Below, piece by piece: positions 49,001 through 56,900 of a stretch of 64,000 nucleotides of DNA. The notes under the pieces were generated by a model. That model was given only the letters and a program-made list of their open reading frames with translations, searched no databases and was not told the DNA's origin. The position numbers and the translations under genes were made by a program. The number at the start of each line of letters is the position of its first letter. Within the stretch, counting starts at the first letter, position 1. The DNA comes from Anthopleura xanthogrammica (lineage: Eukaryota; Cnidaria; Anthozoa; Actiniaria; Actiniidae). The stretch lies in assembly GCA_964019055.1 (NCBI GenBank), contig OZ025221.1:8772468-8836467 (forward strand), written 5' to 3'.

Positions 49001-49415
49001 TCAATATTCTATCAGACGATTTGATACGCATTATTTTTTACCTCTTTTGCAGGCTTGAACTGTTTTCCTTTAGAATTTTCCCATTTACTGGAAGAACTTT
49101 CTGGATAAAGCACATATTTTGGTTAACCAGGGAGTTTTCAGTATAATTCTATACGAAATTAATTGTCTAATCTTGAGAATAAACTACCTCCATTAGATTA
49201 ATTTTCGTTCAATTTTGCCACCATTTTATCGTTTTCTCAAAATAACTTAAAGAGCTAACGTTCACAGAAGCTAATTCCTAACACATTTGACATTAACCTC
49301 AATTAATCCTCTTAACTAATTCTCTAAAAACAAATAGCCAAAAATTAATTTTCTTAGTTTAAATTTCGACGACGACACGAAGTAAATCATTCATCAAAAC
49401 AAACTTACTGCTCAT
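28370..49415 (-). CDS. KATNIP: Katanin-interacting protein (KATNIP), 51 coding exons
   Basis: Exons: 49409-49415, 49042-49100, 48483-48565, 47656-47822, 47204-47267, 46655-46736, 46405-46459, 45912-46093, 45602-45664, 45127-45496, 44583-44619, 44425-44487, 44005-44066, 43166-43288, 42751-42791, 42557-42666, 41859-42033, 41318-41437, 41022-41138, 40639-40770, 40462-40536, 39891-39959, 39178-39467, 39010-39084, 38280-38354, 38064-38132, 37617-37685, 37403-37452, 37047-37224, 36764-36806, 36469-36656, 35990-36090, 35432-35534, 34924-35074, 34562-34656, 34355-34457, 33966-34060, 33837-33876, 33386-33532, 33045-33126, 32886-32933, 32443-32552, 32066-32127, 31668-31833, 31054-31123, 30719-30827, 30541-30608, 30033-30283, 29543-29644, 28915-29072, 28370-28481. 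They sum to 5466 nt, giving 1821 residues; human KATNIP has about 1618. The N-terminus YLLLQQRNR plus GFSLYVNGAN matches human YLILLQQRNR and GFSVYVNGAN. Four DUF4457-type modules start near residues 611, 1191, 1427 and 1625 (for example TWGDPYYLGLTGLEFF), each with a later WNYNKS-type strand. Residues 230-590 are acidic or basic low complexity. The protein acts at ciliary basal bodies and microtubules with katanin. The start ATGAGCA is the entire coding part of exon 1. The exon 47 acceptor is the least certain border. Confidence 0.93.
29296..29510. repeat. Dispersed repeat, second copy of the 27.9 kb family
   Basis: GTGTTCCTTGATTACAGACT, CATTTCAGTGTC, ACAAAATCGAGGCTA and GAGCAACAGAGAATTTGAAA match 27890-28240 in order, with gaps. 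It lies in a KATNIP intron. Confidence 0.6.
30411..30540. mobile_element. Partial element, GGCGTAATGTTTTCCC family
   Basis: TTTAGCTTGGGCGTAATGTT, CAGATCACGTGTCATTCCCT and GTTGCGCACGAGAAGATACT match the left halves of the complete copies at 41610 and 53900. The right half is missing. Confidence 0.6.
31362..31452. repeat. Near-perfect hairpin palindrome
   Basis: AGAAGACTAGTTGTCATTTT is inverted as AAAATGACAACTAGTCTTCT with a loop around TTCGGCC. The arms are about 40 bp, in a KATNIP intron. Confidence 0.85.
31890..32045 (-). mobile_element. tRNA-derived SINE body, reversed and partial
   Basis: GGGCAGGGATAACTCACAGA, then GTTTTGTGGAGGGAGGAAAA, matches in inverse the tail and body of the SINE family at 1354 and 39565. 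Confidence 0.65.
32283..32440. repeat. Dispersed repeat abutting the KATNIP exon 42 donor
   Basis: It is inverse to 27890-28240 (GACTCTGTGAGTCTCAGAGA, GCTTGGAGCAAGTCTGAGAT). It ends within about 8 bp of the GTAAGT donor of exon 42. Confidence 0.65.
33583..33780. mobile_element. Repeat with GGCCAGTCAAAATTTTGAGC-type ends
   Basis: AGGGCTCGAAATAGGGGCCT at the left and TATTTTGAGCCCTGCAG at the right form inverted ends. It is related to copies at 44182, 46838, 47336 and 55163. Confidence 0.55.
34095..34345. repeat. Minisatellite, about 50-55-bp unit
   Basis: About five units contain CCAGTTCCTAG and AATGGGACCCAATGCTGGGC, in the KATNIP intron between exons 36 and 37. Confidence 0.85.
35143..35160. 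repeat. Poly-C run
   Basis: An uninterrupted run of about 17 C in a KATNIP intron. Similar poly-G runs occur at 31510, 39677, 48630, 60246 and 61064. Confidence 0.8.
36300..36415 (-). mobile_element. tRNA-derived SINE head, reversed
   Basis: AACTCTACTCACATGTGATA, then GAGAGGTGAGTGGACTACCA and CTACACCACTCTTGATTCCC, matches in inverse the SINE head at 1354 and 39565. Confidence 0.65.
36898..37035. repeat. 10-bp GCTTGTATGC repeat followed by GAT microsatellite
   Basis: About five units of GCTTGTATGC (36903-36950) run into (GAT)n and GGT triplets that end about 10 bp from the exon 29 donor of KATNIP. Confidence 0.85.
37733..37950. mobile_element. Palindromic MITE-like element, second copy of the 3587 family
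   Basis: It starts ATAGTCCCTTTCGCAGTTCC and ends GGAAACTATGAAACAGACTA, with GCATCGAAGCGAGACA and its inverse inside. Confidence 0.8.
38398..38990. repeat. ATC microsatellite with a composite 66-90-bp minisatellite
   Basis: After irregular ATC triplets, about five copies of a block with ATTGAGCATTATAATTATC and CATCACTGATTCACACCC follow each other. It lies in a KATNIP intron upstream of exon 25. Confidence 0.9.
39565..39850 (+). mobile_element. tRNA-derived SINE
   Basis: AAGTCAAGGGCAGCGTAAAA and CTCAGGTTTGATTTCTGTAC are degenerate A and B boxes. The body ends in GCCCTGACTTTGATTAGCCC, as at 1354. A poly-G run interrupts it. Confidence 0.75.
39995..40360. repeat. Degenerate GATG/GAATG repeats in a KATNIP intron
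   Basis: Scattered GGATGAATGG, GATGGATGG and GGGATGAATGG units cover about 365 bp just before exon 21. The motif resembles the GATG array of ASTE1-C but is old and diverged. Confidence 0.8.
41610..41812. mobile_element. Palindromic element, TTGGTGTAATGTTTTC family
   Basis: TTTTTGGCTTGGGTGTAATG at the left is mirrored by ATTACACCAAGCTAAAAA at the right. Relatives are at 30411 and 53900. It lies in the intron between KATNIP exons 17 and 18. Confidence 0.75.
42070..42440. repeat. ATC microsatellites flanking a hairpin MITE
   Basis: (ATC)n runs occur at about 42070-42130 and 42318-42440 on both sides of the palindromic element at 42141-42300. Confidence 0.85.
42141..42300. mobile_element. Near-perfect hairpin MITE, TTCTGGTTGAGTGATCATGC family
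   Basis: The arms TTCTGGTTGAGTGATCATGC and GCATGATCACTCAACCAGAA extend inward to GGGGAAACAAAAGAATATAT and its partner TCCATTGTTTCCCCGGAG. The arms are about 70 bp. A second copy is at 61222-61388. Confidence 0.9.
42853..42960 (+). mobile_element. tRNA-like sequence, probable SINE head
   Basis: CCCAGTTAGCTCAATTGGAA resembles an A box, and ATGCTTTGAGTCCTGG a weak B box. No complete clover-leaf is evident, so a decayed SINE is more likely than a tRNA gene. Confidence 0.4.
43345..43695. repeat. GAT-based minisatellite, about 39-bp unit
   Basis: Repeats of GATGCTGTTGATGATGGTG with GATGCTGATGATGGTGATGG fill a KATNIP intron. Irregular GAT triplets continue at 43780-43965. Confidence 0.9.
44092..44190. 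repeat. Palindrome with TTTTTCTTGTGCTCGCCCCC arms
   Basis: The left arm CAGTTTTTCTTGTGCTCGCC pairs with GGGGGTGAGCACAAGAAAAA about 40 bp later. It is a short MITE-like hairpin in a KATNIP intron. Confidence 0.8.
44182..44365. mobile_element. Inverted repeat, GCTCAAAATAACAGC / GGTCGTTATTTTGAG family
   Basis: Imperfect inverted ends surround GACTGGTCAAG and GGCTGGACATTGACCGG. Relatives are at 46838, 47336 and 55163. Confidence 0.65.
44690..45090. repeat. Tandem repeat, about 80-bp unit derived from a dispersed element
   Basis: About five units contain CCATACCTCACCCATGGAGG, TTGGAATTTCCAAGGGGTG and ATATTGTGTAG. A related single element is at 54657-54775. It lies in the KATNIP intron between exons 10 and 11. 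Confidence 0.85.
45737..45872. mobile_element. Palindromic MITE, TATAGACCCCTTG family
   Basis: TATAGACCCCTTGCAGCACA starts it, and the inverse arm TTTTGTCCTCCAAATTGAGC lies near the end. It lies in a KATNIP intron just before exon 8. Confidence 0.9.
46838..47013. mobile_element. Inverted repeat, GGCTTGAAATAAC / GTTATTTCAAGGCC family
   Basis: GGGCTTGAAATAACGGCTGA is inverted as CCAGCTGTTATTTCAAGGCC. It lies in a KATNIP intron. A more diverged copy is at 47336-47512. Confidence 0.75.
47903..48062. repeat. Dispersed element, ATTCTCAATATTCTGCGAAC
   Basis: GCCATTCTCAATATTCTGCG at the left and TTGAGAATTGCAGTAAGTGG at the right. The longer relative at 51225-51545 shares the left end. Confidence 0.6.
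48230..48373. mobile_element. Palindromic MITE, TATAGACCCCTTG family
   Basis: The ends are TTATAGACCCCTTGTAGCAC and AAAGGGGTTTATAGG, with TATA at both ends. It lies in a KATNIP intron. Confidence 0.9.
48630..48905. mobile_element. MITE-like element, GGATGCTCCGCCC ends, second copy
   Basis: GGATGCTCCGCCCAGACTCT and GGGCGGAGCATCCCC lie around several GTACCCCTTT segments, as at 13927. Confidence 0.85.
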
Positions 49416-49929
49416 GTTTTCAGCTCATTATAAAATATTTCCTTCTGGCAGTCGTATCAATGTCTAGACCTTGGTGTAAATGAGAGTAGTTTGTGGGTTT
49501 AAAGATTAAATTCGTCGTTGTTTTGGAGTTCCTGGGTCACCATCAACTCGAGTGTTTTGCCGCCATCTTGTTTGCGGTGTAACCACGGAAGCGCGCACTG
49601 GTTGGTGGGTAATAACACAGGGAACCCACACTTCCTGTTGTCATATAGTTCTTCCGTCAACTTTGTTGATATCTTAGGGACTGTTCATTTTTTTTATCGG
49701 GGAGGGGTAGGTGGATTCGCTCGGTGATCAATCTGACTCCCCTCTCCATCTTGCATAACAAGAATGGCCCCTCCATATTTGTTTTCCATATTTCAATTTA
49801 TTGTAAAAGTGCTGTGCGCCTAAAAGTAGGGAGCTTTAGATTGGAGATTTTGTCACTAAAAATCTTCCACTTCAAACTCATTGTCCTCTGTTTGACACAT
49901 CTCTTAAACAACAGTTGAACAATACAAGG

Positions 49930-50065
49930 ACAAAAATATAGAAAAATGTCCCCTAAAACAGTCCCACAATGCAATGCCAAATCCACCCATTTTTTTCTCA
50001 ACATCGGGAATGACTAATAAGGGAAGTGCTTAAACCATTCTTTTAATGATTATATGACCTAGATT
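49930..50065. repeat. Dispersed repeat, ACAGTCCCACAATGCA core, second copy
   Basis: It matches 8150-8300 over the ACAGTCCCACAATGCAATGC region and over the later GGGAATGACTAATAAG segment. Confidence 0.5.
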
Positions 50066-50207
50066 TTTGACTTCCGCCAATCAAATATCCATTGGTCCGA
50101 GTTAGTTTTTTTGATTGATGAAAGCCAAAAACCAGATATCTTGTTGGGCTGTGTTGAACAAAATTAATAAATTATGTAAGGGGATAGGCTTTTTCTGAGT
50201 TTGATAA

Positions 50208-50300
50208 ACAAGATGCATTGCGATCTAGCTTTGGTATGGCATGATGACCAAAAGATACTTAATTGTGCATGCCGAAGATAGATCACAATGCACCATGTTC
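50208..50300. repeat. Imperfect hairpin, TGCATTGCGATCTAGCTTTG arms
   Basis: The left arm TGCATTGCGATCTAGCTTTG pairs with GAAGATAGATCACAATGCA. The loop is about 30 bp. Confidence 0.7.
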
Positions 50301-50993
50301 ACTGTCTCACAAAAGGTCTATGGTTTGGAATTTTTCAGTGTCAAAATAAAAACTCAGACAGAAACCATGATTCAACTTGAGTTTATTTTAGTTAAAAAAG
50401 ACAAATAATCTTACACTTGACACCTCATTCTTGTGGTTATTCCTTCTTTCCGACATCTTCCTGCAAGAGAACTTGATAACTTCATCCAGTAAGTACTCAT
50501 GTACACCTCTACCAATGACTGGTTCCCCCTAACATGCTAGCGCACCCGTTAAGTGACGGTATGGGTGGCTAAATCATATTGTATTTGGAACATCCTGGTA
50601 GTATGGAGATCACTTGACATGGCTCCGCATATTTTAGGTGTTTTTTTTGGTCAGACTTCACTCTCTTGTGTGGGTGGGGCAGGGTAAGGAATCTTCATTT
50701 CAGGAACATCAACTACCTACCATTAGTCACTATCTACATTCAAAGTTGAGCCAAAAAACTTCTAATATTTACAATACTTTTCATCCAAAAAAATCGGTCC
50801 AGTTGATATTTACTATTTACAGATAAATTTTGTCATTAATAGGTATAATATTTTCCATTTATCGATAAATTATGCAAAATATAGATATAAATTTCGATAA
50901 TCTTTGATGCACAGATGAAATCAAAATTTAAGGACTGATTCGGATTCCATGAATGCATTCAAAAGATCACAGGAAACTTGTTTTCATCCAGCA

Positions 50994-53900
50994 TCAGGTA
51001 TTGAGAACTTCTAACGACACCCGACAATCAACCTTGCTGCCGTCAGCAGTCATGGTAGCGCCTACTTCCATCAGGAACTTCTTGCACTCCCCCGGATCTG
51101 TAAAACCTAGCTCAGATTGAATGAAGGCTACAGGCAATGTGGGACGGTAGCTGCTTACATGAACCACCATCAACACAATGAGGAGAAAGAAAAAGAAAAT
51201 AAGTTAGTACACACTCTAGTTAAAATAACTACCATTCTCAATGTTCTGCGAACTAAGATACTTCAACAGCTTGTCGTGGAATTGGTTTTCCGCTGCAAAA
51301 TTTTCAGAACAAATTTGAATGGAAACAAGAGACTTGTGTTTGACATGATATGTTCGCATGTCTTCTATTTGGTCACAATAGGTCATTCTATTCTGGACAG
51401 TTTGCTTATGGTTTTGGTTCAGAAGATTACTTTCTTTTGATTGATGGCAGCGGCAAAAGAAACAATTTCAAAACAAGGTTGAAACAGCTGAGTTTGCAGA
51501 ATATTGAAAATCGTAGTTGCAAAGTGCATGACACATCAGAATAAGAATGGAAACTATTGAATGGGAAAAAGTGGGAATTGAATGCAAAAATGGCTTCCCA
51601 TTTTGTTTTATCCAAAGCACACATTGAGTTACCGGTATGTTCTCATGAAATAAAGTATAACTAACTATCTGATAGTGATTCAAGTAAAGTCATGATAATG
51701 GTGTCAGAATAATTATGAGACAGATCAGACCTTAGGAAAATCATAAAACTAAAAATGGTATAAAATTTACAAGCAGCATGCACGTATAGCAAGTAGATAC
51801 ACAAAAAGTGTATATGATCATACCATACTGTGAAATGTGCTCAAAAAAAATTCTGAGCCCCAGATGGGAATCGAACACAAATATAGAGTATACATGCAAG
51901 TTATATAAATACTAGAGAAAGAATATATGTAAAGAACTTTCAAAGTTCAATGTAAATTATGCCAGAAAGACAGTAATTTACATGTAAACTTTATGAAAGC
52001 AAAAGATGATTCTGATAAAGTGCAATTGCATCTCATTTTTTTCTTTCCAAATAGGAGAAAATCTGCTAACAATGAGAATAAAATTCCTTTTGCCTTCACG
52101 GTCACCAGGGTACAATATTTTTTTCAATATTTTTTTCATTTCTCAATAATTTTTGAATAGTCAATAGGTAAAAATTTGTTTTTATAGTGCCTTTAGTGTG
52201 TTTCTGAGGCCAGAAAAGTCCTACAATACACATTTTCCAATGGTTTTTGTCCATAAACATATGACAGTCCGAGTTGATAACTTTCAAGTTAAAAGCTGGA
52301 AATCCAGAAGTTTTGCTGTTGTCGCAGAAATGACAAAATCTCTGATTCGATTCTATGCAAAACATATGCTGGAGTAATTAATAATATTATTTTTCTGCAC
52401 TGCAGCAATACCAGAATCATCTTCAAAATGTGAACGAAAATAACCCACGATTTGATCATAGCTTTGATGGCAGCGATGCGTTCCCTCTGCACAAACAGAT
52501 CAATAAGATAGCCGGACATATTGGGAGCACAAAGATATAGCTGGAAAAAATTGTGGTAATTAGAGAGAGCCCATGCAGTGCATAAACACTGGGCATGTTT
52601 TATAGGTACTGTTTGTTTTTCTTCCTCCGTCAGCTTTAGTAAGTCAGTAGAGTAGTCTGAGTTGAAGTGAAGGATAAATGATTTAAACACATTTTGAGCT
52701 TGAAATGAAATGTAAAACTAAAATAAACTCTGGGTTGATCTAAGTGAGGGCACGGCAAACTCACAGACTGAACCCTGCAACAACCTTTGGGTTGATCTAA
52801 GGCATGGCTAACTCCGTCTGATCAAAAGCCACAGATTGAACCCTAAAAAACAACCTCTGGGCTGATCAAACTTAGGGTGCAACTAACTCGCAGATTGAAT
52901 TGGAATTTAGCATTTTGGGTTTTGTGAAGGGAGAAAACCCAGAAAATGCAGAGAAAACCCTTGAATCAAGGGAGATACCCAACTTACTCTACTCATTATT
53001 ATAATGTCAGAGTACAAGAAATGAATTGCAAGTTAGTCTTGCCCTGACTTAGATCAGCCCAGGGCAGGGTTTCATAAAATGGACATTTGATAAATCCATG
53101 TGCGCTTTGTCATCACAATATTCTGTCATTTCAAAGGATACCAAGTACATTGTTGGTGAAGAGGTGGTATAATAGTCTGTATGATGTGAACTCTATGACA
53201 TTTCCAGATATATTATGGACATATAAGGCTTTCAGCTGCGTCTGACACTGGTTGAACTCTTCTCTGTCTCCCTGTTAGAGATAATCATAATATGATTACA
53301 ATCCCAGTTCAATATCAAGGGAAGGTTGAGGGGGCAAGGTGTATAGGGTCTTCACAATAGTAACTACGTACCACATATTTATTACTATTTACAGATATAT
53401 GTACTATGAAAAAGATGAGGCAAGCTGTATAGCTTCTTCATGATAGTGACTATGTACCTTCTCCAAGGCTATTCTTGCATGTGTTTCATATACTTCCACA
53501 GTGAACTCGTCTCGGATCCCCTGAACCTGAATGGAGAAGTATATTGTTATGGTTCTGATAGACTTTAAATTTAAGGGCTGATCTAAGTCAGGGCATGGCA
53601 AAGTCTCACATTGAATGGAATTTAGTGTTGTTAAAGCTTGTGTACAAATCAATAATGCTGTTTTAAGTGTATTACCGTCAAATCTTGTCGTATGGATTTA
53701 AACTGTGCACACACATATCTGTAGTCATCTTGATTGGCTTTCCAAACATCCTTTATCATGGTTAATGACTTGATAAGCACTTCTTTGGGTCGTACAGTAG
53801 ATGGATCAGGTGCCTTGGAAAAATATATATAATAACATTTGAGTGATATACTCACAGAAAAAGTGATTCATATAGTATATAAAAATATTAATTAATAGAC

Positions 53901-56900
53901 CTAATTTGTCTTGTCGTAATGTTTTCACATTCCAGACCATTCCGTGTCATTCCCAAGAGTATCATTTCTTTAATGGTTGTGTGTGAGAAGATACATGAAT
54001 ATGATTGGATACAACTCAAACAAAGAATTTCATTCTCTTGGAAATAACACATGGTCTGAAATGGGTAAACATTGCACCAAGACAAATAGACCATTTCACG
54101 GTTGTCTTCGATCAACCTCAGCCTCAATAGTGTGTAATATATTCTTTAGAATTTGACTACAGCTCACAGTTATTTAAGGAATGTACACATTATCAAACAA
54201 TAAATTGAAACACTTAAAAATTCCACTGGCTTTAGTCAAATTCTAAAGAATAAATTACACGCTATCAAGGATGAGGTTGATCGACGACAACCGTGAAATG
54301 GTCTATTAGATATATTGCTTATGGGAAGCATAGTTGGTGCAGTGAAAGACATGTGCCTCTCTCCATGGCATTATCATACAATCATATCACTTACTGCTGT
54401 GAGTCGATAGTAATGCTTTTTCAAGTCTTGACATGTTCCCACGACATGGAACTTACTCCAGTCCAGTTCCTCTTCATCTCTATCAGCAAACAGCTGAGAA
54501 AGTAAAATATATATGACAATTTATAAATCAAGGGATTTTTTTTTTTTTTTTTGCATTCAGCACAGGATTTGACAATTAACATTTCATTCATTCAACATTC
54601 CCAAGGCAATAGATTCAAATTTAATAAACCCAACTGGAGAATTAGGATAATTCAATCCACACTACAAGAAGTATTGTCTGGAACTACACAACATATAGTA
54701 CTTAGACCCTCCCCACTTGCTTCTCCAAGGGGGAGGGGTATGGATATTTTCTGGTACTACACAATATACCGGTGACTCTGGTAGTAAATTCATGTCCAAG
54801 TAACGAATAAATGACAATAGAAGACAGTACAATACATACAATATAGAATACACTACAATACAATACATGTATCGTATCAATTTATAACCAAAACATTTTG
54901 ACTAACAACTGACCATGGTAGCTAACAAGATACTTACAGATGCATTCAGTGTGCTGAGTATACTTGGACTGGAGCGATTGGTGTTTTCTGTGAAGGACTG
55001 GAATCTCTGTGCTCTTTTATTGATTTTATGCTGATTCTCTGGGTCAATTAATTGTATAGGGTCGAGAACGGGTCTGAAATACATCCAAAACAATGATAAA
55101 TAAATATTCAGATATTTTTAGACTTGTTTAGAGCAAAGTGCACAGGACAGAGTTCATGACCAGGGCTGCGCTTGAAATAACAGCCAGTCAAATGGGGTAT
55201 GACCAAGTAAAGCTAAAACTAATTTGGTTGGTCATCATGACCAGTGACTGGCCAGCTGTTATTTCAAGCCCTACATGACACATGCCATTATTATATATTT
55301 AAGAGCAATACTAACCCTGTTTTTCCCTTTTTCCCTTTTCCAGTTTTCGGCACTTTTAATTTTTGTTTTGGTCCATTCTTGGGTGTATTTTTCGGTCCAA
55401 CTCTTTCCCTTACATCCGAACGAATTGGTGATGGGCTTCTGCTCCTAGATCTGCTACGCCCTCTCTTTCTCCATGGAGGTGGAGATGAATGTCTCATAGG
55501 AGGAGTGGACCTGGCGGGTGTTGATGGGCGGCGGCGTGAAGGGTGCCATCTGTCAATAGGACGATTGTCATTGGATTCAGAGTGCAATCTACTTTTGAGC
55601 CTGTGTCAAATAAATAGTCAAATTATGAACAAAGTGATAAAATAACCCCAAAAATACTGCAAACTTAAGATGCTTGAATACAAGTTTAGGTGCACATTTG
55701 TTCATGTTTACTCTTTTTTCAGAGTCAAGGATGTAAGGGGAATATTATGGATGGTGTAGCAGTGAATGTGCTTGCCTCTCAGCAATGCAACATACATTCA
55801 AGTCCTGTCTGGTTTGGTGTCGTATGTGAGTAGAGTTGCTTCAGTTTTTTTTTTTACTGTCCTTCTGGGGGTTTTATCTCTGAGTTCTCTGGTTTTTCTT
55901 CCCTCACTCTACAAATGTGGGCCTTATTTCTGGCTCCTTAGTCAATATTAATCTAGGGTAAAACTTGAATAAAGACTGAGGAAAACCCTGTGAATGAGAT
56001 ATTGTAGTCTAAGAAGTACAATTTTACCTGGGTAATGGTTCTTCATCCCAGTCGATGAGTAACACAGCATTATCTTCAAATACTTTGGTCAACTTAGCCT
56101 TTAATGCTGTTTCTATCTCGTCTTTTTCATCTTCTGTTTCACAAGGCTTGAAACACCTCTGTACATAATCTCTATAATATGATAAGAATTCATGTTACAG
56201 TCATGCAGTCAATACAGTGTACACCAACTTTGTTAACACCAACATTATCATCTTCACCATAATCATCACGTTCAGTGTAATCATTATCATCATCTTCAAT
56301 CATCATTAGTCACCATCATCATCATCATTACCATCAATAAATTATAAATATCATCAATCTCATTCATCAAACTGTACCTTAGACTTTGTGGCCACTTGTC
56401 AGCACTTAATTCATTGCTGTGTCACAACAAAAAATCAAAGAAAAAGAAAATCAGCATTTAAAATTTCTTCAGAATACCTAGGCATATAGAATTAAATTGA
56501 ATAATATAGGCTTCATCTACATTTGATTTTCAAAGTTTTCGGCCATGTTCGCCATCATCACAGCCAACATCAGGCTCAACCAGCCATCAGGGCTTGTCAG
56601 AATTTATTATCATGTAGTATCATCACTAAATATTGTCATCAATATCTGGAAACTTGGAGCAAGAGAGCTTCAACTTACCCAGGTGGAGATTGCTGTTGTG
56701 GACTCTGGTTTTCTTGCTTGTTACGGTATGGCGAGGGTGGTTTGGCAGTGTTGTATGTCAAATTAGATGTTTCATCGTATGACGCTGGCCCTGCTTCATT
56801 ATCTTGACTGTCGATGGAGGGAGAATCAAATGCTGACTTGAATCGTTTTGCTTGATACTTGTGATTTTCTGCATTCCCTAATGATATTGAGCAGCAAGAA

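Larger units (their letters stand above)
49416..50993. other. Intergenic region between LENG8 3' end and KATNIP 5' end
   Basis: The KATNIP side carries a YY1-like GCCGCCATCTTG at 49559-49570, probably near the transcription start. The middle has a dispersed repeat (49930-50065) and a hairpin (50208-50300). On the LENG8 side, TTTATT near 50382 would be AATAAA on the minus strand and may end LENG8 transcripts. I see no gene in it. Confidence 0.6.

Noticed and set aside
51841..51885. tRNA-like segment, inverse of GTTCGATTCCC
   Set aside because: Only a B-box-like piece is present, with no matching arms. It is too little to call a tRNA or a SINE.
55244..55645. Plus-strand open frame of 133 codons
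   Set aside because: It is antisense to the Arg/Ser-rich LENG8 exon 8.
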